DNA of 7,289 nucleotides, taken from Ruminococcaceae bacterium UBA2806 (GTDB lineage Bacteria; Bacillota; Clostridia; Oscillospirales; Acutalibacteraceae). The position numbers and the translations under genes were made by a program. Positions 1 to 6,655 of the stretch are shown here, piece after piece. Position 1 is the stretch's first letter; each line of letters starts with the position of its first letter. The stretch covers positions 31,579-38,867 of the forward strand of contig DEHG01000030.1 of assembly GCA_002351795.1 (NCBI GenBank), given 5' to 3'. The notes under the pieces were generated by a model that worked only from the letters and a program-made list of their open reading frames with translations, was not told where the DNA came from and searched no databases.

Positions 1-1010
1 AGCCAGCATATACATTTGTAAAGAAGGCTCTTGAAAGAGGAAAGAGTGCTTGTACTTCTAACAAGGAGCTTGTTGCTAAGCATGGTGCTGAGCTTCTTGA
101 GATTGCAAGAGAGAACAATGTAAATTACTTTTTTGAAGCAAGCGTCGGCGGCGGTATTCCTATAATCCGTCCCATCAATCAGTGTCTTGCAGCAAATGAA
201 TTTGTAGAGATAGCAGGTATACTCAACGGAACAACAAACTTTATCCTTACAAAGATGATAAAGGATAATATGTCATTTGAAGATGCGCTGAAAATGGCTC
301 AGAATCTCGGCTATGCCGAAAGAAAGCCCGAAGCTGATGTTGAGGGTCATGACGCTTGCAGAAAAATCGCAATACTGGCATCTCTTTGCTACGGAAAGCA
401 TATCTATCCGGAGCTTGTACATACACAGGGTATTACAAAGATCACTCTTGAGGATGTAGCATATGCAGGTGCATGGGGCGGCGTTATAAAGCTGATTGGT
501 CAGGTAATGCGTCTTGATGACGGCAGAGTAGAGATATCTGTTGAGCCTATGATCCTGTCAAGGGAAAGCCAGCTTGCAAATGTTGATGATGTATTCAACG
601 GAATACTTGTAAGAGGCGACGCAACCGGAGATGTTGTTTTCTACGGAAAGGGTGCCGGAAAGCTTCCCACAGCAAGCGCAGTTGTAGCGGATATCATTGA
701 CTGTGTAAAGCATCTCAGCAAGAGAAAGTATCTTTTCTGGGAGGACGGCGATGCAAGTCTTGTAAGACCGTATGAGGAAACCTCATTCCCTGTTATGATA
801 AGAGCACAGGCAGAGGATAAGTCTGCTGCACTTCAGAAGGCTGCGGAGTATTTCTCCGATGTCAGACCGCTTACACGGGCTGATGAGGCTGAAAATGAAT
901 TTGCATTCACGACAGGAGAGATCAAGGTAAGCGATGCTGACAAGGCTGTAGCTGAGCTTGAACAGGCAGGAATAAAGGTATTGTCAAAGATACGCATTTC
1001 AGACCTGTGA
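1..1010 (+). CDS. hom: Homoserine dehydrogenase, 5'-truncated by the window edge
   Basis: Catalyses NAD(P)H-dependent reduction of aspartate 4-semialdehyde to homoserine, the branch point to threonine and methionine, in the cytoplasm. The frame is open from base 3 (bases 1-2 finish a codon) and gives 335 residues. By family length about 80-85 N-terminal residues, including the GxGxxG nucleotide-binding loop, lie upstream. Visible hallmarks are SNK (Lys at 63-65, the catalytic Lys117 position of yeast Hom), FEASVGGGIPIIRP, GILNGTTNFIL, and the family signature around LGYAERKPEADVEGHDACRK. There Glu, Asp and Lys sit at the spacing of yeast Glu208, Asp219 and Lys223. The usual Asp/Asn/Ser before the Pro is Lys. 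The ATG at 255 lies in the middle of the catalytic domain and is not the start. The C-terminal ~75 residues (from about 786) occupy the place of the regulatory ACT domain but lack a recognisable DxPGVL-like motif. lysC follows after 106 nt on the same strand, fitting an aspartate-pathway cluster. Confidence 0.96.
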   Translation, partial: PAYTFVKKALERGKSACTSNKELVAKHGAELLEIARENNVNYFFEASVGGGIPIIRPINQCLAANEFVEIAGILNGTTNFILTKMIKDNMSFEDALKMAQNLGYAERKPEADVEGHDACRKIAILASLCYGKHIYPELVHTQGITKITLEDVAYAGAWGGVIKLIGQVMRLDDGRVEISVEPMILSRESQLANVDDVFNGILVRGDATGDVVFYGKGAGKLPTASAVVADIIDCVKHLSKRKYLFWEDGDASLVRPYEETSFPVMIRAQAEDKSAALQKAAEYFSDVRPLTRADEAENEFAFTTGEIKVSDADKAVAELEQAGIKVLSKIRISDL

Positions 1011-1032
1011 TTATTATTTAACAGGCATCTTT

Positions 1033-1075
1033 AAAAACCTGCTTTATGGAGAACGGATCGCCTGGACAGGTTTTT
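1033..1075 (+). other. Inverted repeat in the hom-lysC gap, possible weak terminator or attenuator
   Basis: AAAAACCTG (1033-1041) and CAGGTTTTT (1067-1075) are perfect 9-bp inverse complements around a 25-nt loop. The T run is part of the stem and is followed by GGATAC, so this is not a classic intrinsic terminator. Extra CAGG (1022-1025) and CCTG (1061-1064) segments could form competing pairings, so an alternative-structure role between hom and lysC is conceivable. The stem has only three G-C pairs and the long loop makes it weak. Seen in sequence; function is inference. Confidence 0.35.
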
Positions 1076-1090
1076 GGATACTGCAATAAA
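1063..1090 (+). promoter_or_regulatory. Weak candidate promoter for lysC
   Basis: TGGACA (1063-1068, one mismatch to TTGACA) is separated by 16 nt from AATAAA (1085-1090, two mismatches to TATAAT), with an extended-10-type TG at 1082-1083. Transcription would begin near 1097, leaving about 20 nt of leader that holds the lysC ribosome binding site. The match is modest and in an AT-rich gap could be chance. lysC may instead be transcribed from a promoter upstream of hom. Confidence 0.25.
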
Positions 1091-1116
1091 AAGAAAAAAC
1101 AATTGGGGGAGAAAAA

Positions 1117-2328
1117 ATGAGTTTGATAGTTCAGAAATTCGGCGGAAGCTCAGTAGCAGATGCTGAAAGAGTCTTTAATGTGGCAAAGATTGTTACTGAT
1201 ACCTACAAAAAAGGTAATAAGGTCGTTGTAGTCGTATCTGCTCAGGGCGATACAACAGATGATCTTATAGAAAAGGCAAATGAAATTAATCCGAATGCTT
1301 CCAAAAGAGAAAAGGATATGCTTCTTGCAGCAGGTGAGCAGATATCCATTTCCCTTCTTGCAATGGCAATTGAAAAATTAGGATATCCTGTAGTTTCACT
1401 TTTAGGATGGCAGGCAGGCTTCCAGACATCATCTGCACATACTTCTGCCCGTATCAAGAGAGTAAGAACGGACAGGATCGAAAAGGAACTTGATAAGAAC
1501 AATATAGTTGTTGTAGCAGGTTTCCAGGGTCTTAACCGCTATGAAGATGTTACTACTCTCGGAAGAGGCGGAAGTGATACAAGCGCAGTTGCTATTGCTG
1601 CTGCAATGCATGCAGACCTTTGTCAGATATATACCGATGTTCAGGGTGTATATACAGCAGATCCGAGAAAGGTAGAAAATGCAAAAATGCTTAAATGCAT
1701 TTCCTATGATGAAATGCTTGAGCTTGCAACACTTGGCGCACAGGTCCTGAATAACAGAAGTGTTGAAATGGCAAAGAAATACAATATCGAGCTTGAGGTA
1801 CTTTCAAGCTTCACACATACACCGGGTACAATAGTTAAGGAGGCTTCTAAAATGGAAAAAATGGTGATCAGCGGAGTAGCAAAGGATACAGATATTGCGA
1901 GAGTTTCAGTTATGGGTGTACCGGATGAACCCGGTCTTGCATTCAAGATGTTCTCAAGACTTGCTGCAAAGAAGATCAATGTTGATATCATTCTCCAGTC
2001 GATCGGTCGTGACGGTACAAAGGATATTTCCTTCACAGTTGCAAAGAGCAATGCAAAAGAGGCTGCTGAAATAATGGAGGATTACGTCAATGCAGTAGGC
2101 GGCAAAGCTGTTCTTGTTGACGAGAAGGTAGCAAAGGTATCTATCGTCGGCGCAGGTATGGAAAGTCATGCAGGCGTTGCTACAAAGATGTTTGAGGCTC
2201 TTTATGATGCACATATCAATATCCGCATGATCTCCACAAGTGAGATAAAGGTATCTGTTCTTATAGATGAGGATATGGCTGATTCTGCTGTCAGAGCAAT
2301 TCATTCAAAGTTCTTTGATGAGGATTGA
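1117..2328 (+). CDS. lysC: Aspartate kinase (aspartokinase), LysC type with two ACT domains
   Basis: Phosphorylates aspartate to 4-phospho-aspartate, the first step to lysine, diaminopimelate, threonine and methionine. The 403 residues match the usual length of a monofunctional Bacillus-type LysC (about 400). The amino-acid kinase domain covers about 1-240, with KFGGSSV at 7-13, GRGGSDTSA at 149-157 in the nucleotide/substrate site, and VYTADPR at 178-184. Two ACT domains follow, about 262-325 and 340-403, where lysine and/or threonine feedback would act. The start is fixed by the N-terminal KFGGSSV motif and by GGGGGAG at 1105-1111, five nt upstream of the ATG. The gene ends just before a strong terminator. 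It contains an internal in-frame start at codon 246 that would yield a 158-residue ACT-only beta subunit (separate entry). The 106-nt leader is too short for a lysine riboswitch, so feedback is more likely allosteric. Which amino acid inhibits it cannot be read from the sequence. Confidence 0.97.
   Translation: MSLIVQKFGGSSVADAERVFNVAKIVTDTYKKGNKVVVVVSAQGDTTDDLIEKANEINPNASKREKDMLLAAGEQISISLLAMAIEKLGYPVVSLLGWQAGFQTSSAHTSARIKRVRTDRIEKELDKNNIVVVAGFQGLNRYEDVTTLGRGGSDTSAVAIAAAMHADLCQIYTDVQGVYTADPRKVENAKMLKCISYDEMLELATLGAQVLNNRSVEMAKKYNIELEVLSSFTHTPGTIVKEASKMEKMVISGVAKDTDIARVSVMGVPDEPGLAFKMFSRLAAKKINVDIILQSIGRDGTKDISFTVAKSNAKEAAEIMEDYVNAVGGKAVLVDEKVAKVSIVGAGMESHAGVATKMFEALYDAHINIRMISTSEIKVSVLIDEDMADSAVRAIHSKFFDED
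1837..1854 (+). promoter_or_regulatory. Internal ribosome binding site and ATG for the LysC beta subunit
   Basis: AAGGAGG at 1837-1843 is followed after 8 nt by an ATG at 1852-1854 in the lysC frame. Translation from here gives a 158-residue product (codons 246-403) made of the two ACT domains. In Bacillus subtilis aspartokinase II the same gene produces an alpha subunit and an in-frame beta subunit starting at almost the same codon, and the enzyme is an alpha2beta2 tetramer. The near-perfect Shine-Dalgarno match here supports the same arrangement. The site is seen directly; use in the cell is inferred by homology. Confidence 0.75.
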
Positions 2329-2370
2329 TCTGTTTTACCGGATTATAAGAGAATTTATAAAACAAACGGG

Positions 2371-2406
2371 AGACTGTCACACAAAAAGCAGTGTGACAGT
2401 CTTTTT
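2371..2406 (+). terminator. Intrinsic terminator after lysC
   Basis: AGACTGTCACAC (2371-2382) pairs perfectly over 12 bp with GTGTGACAGTCT (2391-2402) around an 8-nt loop, AAAAAGCA. A run of five T (2402-2406) follows, its first base closing the stem. It begins 42 nt after the lysC stop and ends the amino-acid block before the protease promoter. Confidence 0.9.
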
Positions 2407-2431
2407 GTATCTGTTAATTTTTGTATAGTAC

Positions 2432-2460
2432 TTGAAAAATGTCTGAAAATATGTAATAAT
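2432..2460 (+). promoter_or_regulatory. Sigma-A-type promoter for the subtilase gene
   Basis: TTGAAA (2432-2437, one mismatch to TTGACA) lies 17 nt from AATAAT (2455-2460, one mismatch to TATAAT), with an extended-10 TG at 2452-2453. It sits just downstream of the lysC terminator and about 60 nt before the protease start codon. Transcription would begin near 2467. The order terminator, promoter, gene makes the subtilase an independent transcription unit. Confidence 0.65.
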
Positions 2461-2479
2461 ATTAAGATAAGCGTGACCA

Positions 2480-2500
2480 TTATAAAAGATGTTTTTATAA
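2480..2500 (+). other. Short AT-only hairpin in the subtilase leader
   Basis: TTATAAAA (2480-2487) and TTTTATAA (2493-2500) form a perfect 8-bp stem around a 5-nt loop, ending 8 nt before the GAGGTGA ribosome binding site (2508-2514). As a stem of A-T pairs only it is weak. It could be a leader structure or a palindromic protein-binding site, or chance in AT-rich DNA. Confidence 0.3.
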
Positions 2501-2521
2501 AGCATTTGAGGTGACAGATTA

Positions 2522-5500
2522 ATGAAAAAAAGTGTCTGGTCTGTTATTCTTGCCGTAATATTAATGGCGGCTGTTTTTATACTGCCGATACTTAATCATG
2601 GTAAGATAGAAATGACTGAGAATACAGAAAATGTCAGAAGGGTATCGTCCATTCTGGATCATGATAAAAAAGTGGATAATACAAAGCCTTCAAAGGTAAC
2701 TATACCGAAAACTGACGCTACCGTTACGTTTATAGTTACAGTTAAAGGAGACAGTCTTGGTCAGGTTGTTCTGAATAAAAAGGACAGGTATAAGAATGTC
2801 AATGAATTGATCATGTCTGATGAATGCAGGAAGTATACAGATACAATAAAAAAGAATCAGGCTGTTGTAAAGGCAACAATTGAAAAAATGATAAGCGGTT
2901 CGAGCTTTGCACAGTCTTATTCATATAATACCGTAATAAACGGTTTTACAGTCAGCGCACCATACAGCTCCATGGAAAAGATCCGTGATATAACAAATGT
3001 AATCTCTGTAAACCCCGTATTCAGCAGTGAGCTTCTTATATCAGAAAATGAACCGGAAGATGATGAAACAGAAAGTCAGACTGACGAGTCATCAGATGAT
3101 GAGGAAAGCAGTGAAGAAGTATCTCAGATATCCGGGGAAGGATCTGAAAGCTCAGAAGCTGAGGAATCCCAGCAGGAGGAAAGCGAAAGTGATCTTCTGC
3201 CGTTTCAGGAAATGACAGGCATCGAACAAGCCCATAAAGCAGGCTTTACCGGAGGCGGAAGAGCGATAGCCGTTATTGACGATTCTTTTGATATCGGAGA
3301 TCCGCTGTTCGGATATGAACCGTCAGTAAGAAAATATTCTCAGGAAGATATTAAGACAGTTTACAATAAAACTATAAAGGAAGCCGGACGTAAGGCAGAG
3401 GTGTATCATAGCGATAAGATAATTTTCGCATATGATTATGCTGAAAAAGACGGAGACACTTTATCGCCCTATTCCTGTCATGGAACCAAGTGCGCCGCTG
3501 CCGCAGCAGGCTATGGAATAAACGGAGAAGATGAGTATAAGGGAATGGCATATGATGCCCAGCTTATGCTTATGAAGGTTTGCAGAGACGGTACAAATTA
3601 TTCTGCTGATGATACATTGCTGGCAGCGCTTGATGATGTTGCCAAGCTGTCGCCGGATGTGCTGAATATCAGTATGGGAGTTTATGGCACAACGACAAAT
3701 TCCGGGATACTGGACAGCGCATATGATCTTATTGCCCAGACCGGTACGATGATAGTTTCGGCTGCGGGTAACGGTGCTGAAAATGTTATAGAACATGATA
3801 AAGAGGGAATAAGTGCAGAATACACTGACTACGGAACAATAACCTATCCATCGTATCTTTCTTCCGTTTTGTCAGCTGCTTCCTGTGACAGTCTGAGCAG
3901 CAGATATAAATATCTGAAAACAGATTCCGACGAAAAGATACCGTATTGTGATGCTGTAAGTCCATCAGATGAGGAACCGAATAGATTTACATGGGAAATG
4001 GATGGCACAGAATATCTATATCTTGATAATTATGGTTTATTGGATGATTATAAGACTATAGATATTAAGGGAAAGATAGCTGTAGTAAAAAGAGGAGAGA
4101 TCTCCCTGCATGAGAAGCTTTCATATGCCTTTATCAAAGGTGCTGCCGGGTTGATCATGATAAGCGATGAACCGCTGTATATCAGGTTTTCAGTTGAAGA
4201 GTCATTTATTCCATGTGCCGTTGTCGGTGCAGATTCTTTACAGTATTTTGCTGATAATCCTGTCGGTCTGTTTGAATTCTGTGATGCGGAAAACTTTCCG
4301 TGTTCAACCGCAGGTGAACCTTCTGCGTTTGCATCCTACGGAGTAACTGGTGATCTCAGATTGAAACCGGATATTTCCGCACCTGGTACAGAAATATCTC
4401 TTCCGCTGAACAGTGAAGACAATTCCCTTACAGGCAGTTCGGCATCCTGTGCATTGATCTCAGGAGCTGCGGCAGTGCTTTCACAATATGTGGACGGAAG
4501 TTTTTCATTTGGTTCCGATGATGAAAGAAATAGTATTATCCGTGCTTTGATGATGAATACCGCTGAACCGGCATTATATGGGGATAAATTGTATTTTACT
4601 CCAAGACATCAGGGAGCAGGAATTGTAAAAATTGACCGTGCGATAAGTGTCGGGACATATGTGACTGATCTTCAGGGAAATGCCTCGGTAAGTATGGGCG
4701 ACAGTGAAGACGGTATCTATTCATTTGATTTGAGGATAAATAATATTTCCGATAAAGCACAGACATATAAACCCGAGCTGTACCTTCAAAGTGACAGATT
4801 GAACAGTGCAAACGGAAAGCTTTACAATACTCTTACACCTGAAAATATTATTGAAAATGCGGACATTGTATTTTTATGTGATGATAAGCAGATCGATTCC
4901 ATAGAAATAGGTGTCGGTGAAGAGGTCATTGTTCATTGTGATATAACTCTTTCGCCGTCATTGGTAATGTATTATCAGACAAATGCCGAGAACGGGATAT
5001 ATGTAGACGGTTATGTCAGCTTTATGCCTGAAAAAGATGGAATTGCTCTGAGTATACCCTTTGCCGGCTACTGCGGCAGCTGGGAAAATGCAGAACTGTT
5101 TGATAAGTCTGCATATCAGAATGTAAAATCCTGCGCTGTCGGAGAGAACAGTCTTTATGCCTGTGTGGTGGATGATAATGACTGCCGCAGTGCGGAGCTT
5201 GGAATGAATGTTTTTACAGGCATCAAAAATGAAGAAACTATATCAATAGGCAGGAACACAATAAAGAATATTTATGATATTTCTTCAACGTCAGTTCCGT
5301 TTATAATACCGAATTTCTATCTGCTAAGAAATGCTGCCGATTATACGATCATGATAAATGACAGCAATAACAATACAATTTTTTCACGAAATCTCGGGAC
5401 AGTATCAAGCTATGCCGGAGGAAACGAGCCGTATGCAGATCTTATCAGCACCTTCAATACCGATGATCTGAGCAATTTATTTGCAGGACTGTCCGACGGT

Positions 5501-6520
5501 GAATACACATATATCGTAAAAGCATCAACGATCCCTTACAAAGATAAAAACGGTATTGAACAGAGTGTTTCATATAAATTCACGGTTGACAATACAGTGC
5601 CGTCAAAGCCGGAAACTGAGATCTTTTCAAGATACGGTCATTCTTATCTCAGACTGACGGCATCAGATAAGTGCGGGATCAGCGGATTTATTCTTTATGC
5701 TGCCGGAATAACGAATAATACGCTTTCGTACAGCGACCGCATAGACGAGCTTCAGGAAAGCGGATATATTTCAGCAGATGCCTGCAAGCTTGTTTCAACA
5801 TCCTTTTCAAAAGAGAAAACAGAATTTGTATATGATATAACCGAGCTGTATCTGTCGCTTAACGGATTAAAGGAATATGCAAAGGATAAAAACATAGGTA
5901 TTCCGGTGGCTGAAAAAATATATGTCAAATGTGTGGATAATGCATTCAATTTATCTGATCCGGTTCAGTGCGGTACGACTGTTCCGGGAACTATGACATA
6001 TAAATTTGTGGACAATAAGGGCAGAGCCGTTGAAGACGTTGAGATGGAGCTTGACGGGAAGATACAGACAAGCGACAAAAACGGTATTCTGACATTTGAA
6101 AATATTGTTCCGAATGTTTATTCTTCAAAGATAACACATCTTCCCGATGATTATGAGGCAAAGGATATGCTGTATCTTGTGGAGATCAGCAATAACAGTT
6201 ATCTTCATCATAAAACGATCACATTGAAATATACGGGGGAGGAGCTGTCCGGAGAAGGAATATCTGATGCATCCGAAACATCTCAGGCTCTTGTGTCAGA
6301 GGATGAGGAAGAACAAACGGTCGAGCAGCCTTCATTTGACAATGATAATTCAGAATTTGCCCTTGTATTCATAGGCGCAATGTTGATTTTTACATCAGTT
6401 TCTCTTGTTCTCAGCAGAAGAAAGACAAGGGGCGGTTCAAAGCCGGTTTCACTCTGTCCAAAGCGCAGTTATTCAAACCAGCAGAATGAAAACGGAGAAA
6501 ATGATGAAAAGGATCAATAG
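2522..6520 (+). CDS. Membrane-anchored S8 subtilisin-family serine protease, lactocepin/C5a-peptidase-like
   Basis: A 1332-residue extracytoplasmic serine endopeptidase, presumably displayed on the cell surface. In order: Lys-Lys plus hydrophobic segment (5-24) as signal peptide or anchor with no obvious cleavage motif; I9-inhibitor-like propeptide (about 66-168); Ser/Glu/Asp-rich linker (174-224); catalytic domain (about 230-705) interrupted by a PA insert (about 510-580, with GKIAVVKRG and KGAAGLIMI). The triad is Asp253 (AVIDDSFD), His320 (CHGTKCA) and Ser640 (TGSSAS), with oxyanion Asn417 (AAGNG). Then come an Fn3-like module (about 715-850, with NNISDKAQTYKP), weakly defined beta-rich repeats to about 1150, a Cna-B-like module (about 1155-1238), and a membrane segment (1279-1297) followed by basic SRRKTR. 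No LPXTG is present. GAGGTGA lies seven nt before the ATG, supporting this start. The serine box GSSASCA departs from GTSMASP. Twenty cysteines lie outside the cytoplasmic tail. All catalytic residues are present, so it should be active. Substrate unknown: nutritional proteolysis or processing of surface proteins are both possible. Confidence 0.93.
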   Translation: MKKSVWSVILAVILMAAVFILPILNHGKIEMTENTENVRRVSSILDHDKKVDNTKPSKVTIPKTDATVTFIVTVKGDSLGQVVLNKKDRYKNVNELIMSDECRKYTDTIKKNQAVVKATIEKMISGSSFAQSYSYNTVINGFTVSAPYSSMEKIRDITNVISVNPVFSSELLISENEPEDDETESQTDESSDDEESSEEVSQISGEGSESSEAEESQQEESESDLLPFQEMTGIEQAHKAGFTGGGRAIAVIDDSFDIGDPLFGYEPSVRKYSQEDIKTVYNKTIKEAGRKAEVYHSDKIIFAYDYAEKDGDTLSPYSCHGTKCAAAAAGYGINGEDEYKGMAYDAQLMLMKVCRDGTNYSADDTLLAALDDVAKLSPDVLNISMGVYGTTTNSGILDSAYDLIAQTGTMIVSAAGNGAENVIEHDKEGISAEYTDYGTITYPSYLSSVLSAASCDSLSSRYKYLKTDSDEKIPYCDAVSPSDEEPNRFTWEMDGTEYLYLDNYGLLDDYKTIDIKGKIAVVKRGEISLHEKLSYAFIKGAAGLIMISDEPLYIRFSVEESFIPCAVVGADSLQYFADNPVGLFEFCDAENFPCSTAGEPSAFASYGVTGDLRLKPDISAPGTEISLPLNSEDNSLTGSSASCALISGAAAVLSQYVDGSFSFGSDDERNSIIRALMMNTAEPALYGDKLYFTPRHQGAGIVKIDRAISVGTYVTDLQGNASVSMGDSEDGIYSFDLRINNISDKAQTYKPELYLQSDRLNSANGKLYNTLTPENIIENADIVFLCDDKQIDSIEIGVGEEVIVHCDITLSPSLVMYYQTNAENGIYVDGYVSFMPEKDGIALSIPFAGYCGSWENAELFDKSAYQNVKSCAVGENSLYACVVDDNDCRSAELGMNVFTGIKNEETISIGRNTIKNIYDISSTSVPFIIPNFYLLRNAADYTIMINDSNNNTIFSRNLGTVSSYAGGNEPYADLISTFNTDDLSNLFAGLSDGEYTYIVKASTIPYKDKNGIEQSVSYKFTVDNTVPSKPETEIFSRYGHSYLRLTASDKCGISGFILYAAGITNNTLSYSDRIDELQESGYISADACKLVSTSFSKEKTEFVYDITELYLSLNGLKEYAKDKNIGIPVAEKIYVKCVDNAFNLSDPVQCGTTVPGTMTYKFVDNKGRAVEDVEMELDGKIQTSDKNGILTFENIVPNVYSSKITHLPDDYEAKDMLYLVEISNNSYLHHKTITLKYTGEELSGEGISDASETSQALVSEDEEEQTVEQPSFDNDNSEFALVFIGAMLIFTSVSLVLSRRKTRGGSKPVSLCPKRSYSNQQNENGENDEKDQ

Positions 6521-6521
6521 A

Positions 6522-6527
6522 TATAAT
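6522..6527 (+). promoter_or_regulatory. Isolated TATAAT, possible -10 box upstream of the phosphatase gene
   Basis: A perfect TATAAT lies directly after the protease stop codon, 129 nt before the preferred phosphatase start. I find no matching -35 at 16-18 nt upstream and no extended-10 TG, so this is only a candidate. There is no intrinsic terminator in the 6521-6655 gap, so read-through from the protease gene is the alternative. Confidence 0.2.
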
Positions 6528-6579
6528 TCGACCGCTGCAAACCTGTATAAATATCAATAGAATTGAAAAAAGGGAAATA

Positions 6580-6598
6580 TGCGGGGCTTTGCTCCGCA
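6580..6598 (+). repeat. GC-rich hairpin in the protease-phosphatase gap, possible dispersed palindromic element
   Basis: T plus GCGGGGC (6580-6587) pairs with GCTCCGC plus A (6591-6598) around a TTT loop: eight pairs, one of them G-T. CCCCG follows instead of a T run, so it is not an intrinsic terminator. It stands out as a GC-rich island in an AT-rich gap. Sequences of this look (GGGGCTTTGC...GCACCCC) recur, to my recollection, as intergenic palindromes in Clostridia. Only one copy is in this window, so the repeat call is an inference. Confidence 0.4.
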
Positions 6599-6655
6599 CC
6601 CCGATTTCTGAAAACCAGTACATTAACGGATTTTGATCTGAGAGAGGAGAAAGCA

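Noticed and set aside
255..1010. A 251-residue gene starting at the ATG at 255
   Set aside because: The same frame is open to base 3 and encodes conserved homoserine dehydrogenase motifs upstream of 255, so the ATG is internal.
1011..1116. Lysine riboswitch (L-box) or T-box upstream of lysC
   Set aside because: The gap is only 106 nt, shorter than either element, and I see no L-box core or T-box motif (such as the conserved TGG-containing stretch) in it.
1242..2304. Antisense open frames over lysC (up to 116 codons)
   Set aside because: They lie wholly or almost wholly within a clear gene, show no recognisable domains, and I see no ribosome binding site to support them. They are shadows of lysC codon use.
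3027..3215. Small + strand frame within the subtilase linker
   Set aside because: It is the shifted reading of the low-complexity GA-rich linker and has the Lys/Arg-rich composition expected from that; no independent support.
6580..6605. Intrinsic terminator for the subtilase gene
   Set aside because: The hairpin is stable but is followed by CCCCGATTTC and not by a T run.
6563..6655. N-terminal extension of the PAP2 phosphatase from a TTG at 6563
   Set aside because: No good ribosome binding site precedes the TTG, the extra residues come from the GC-rich hairpin, and AGGAG sits at ideal distance before the ATG at 6656.
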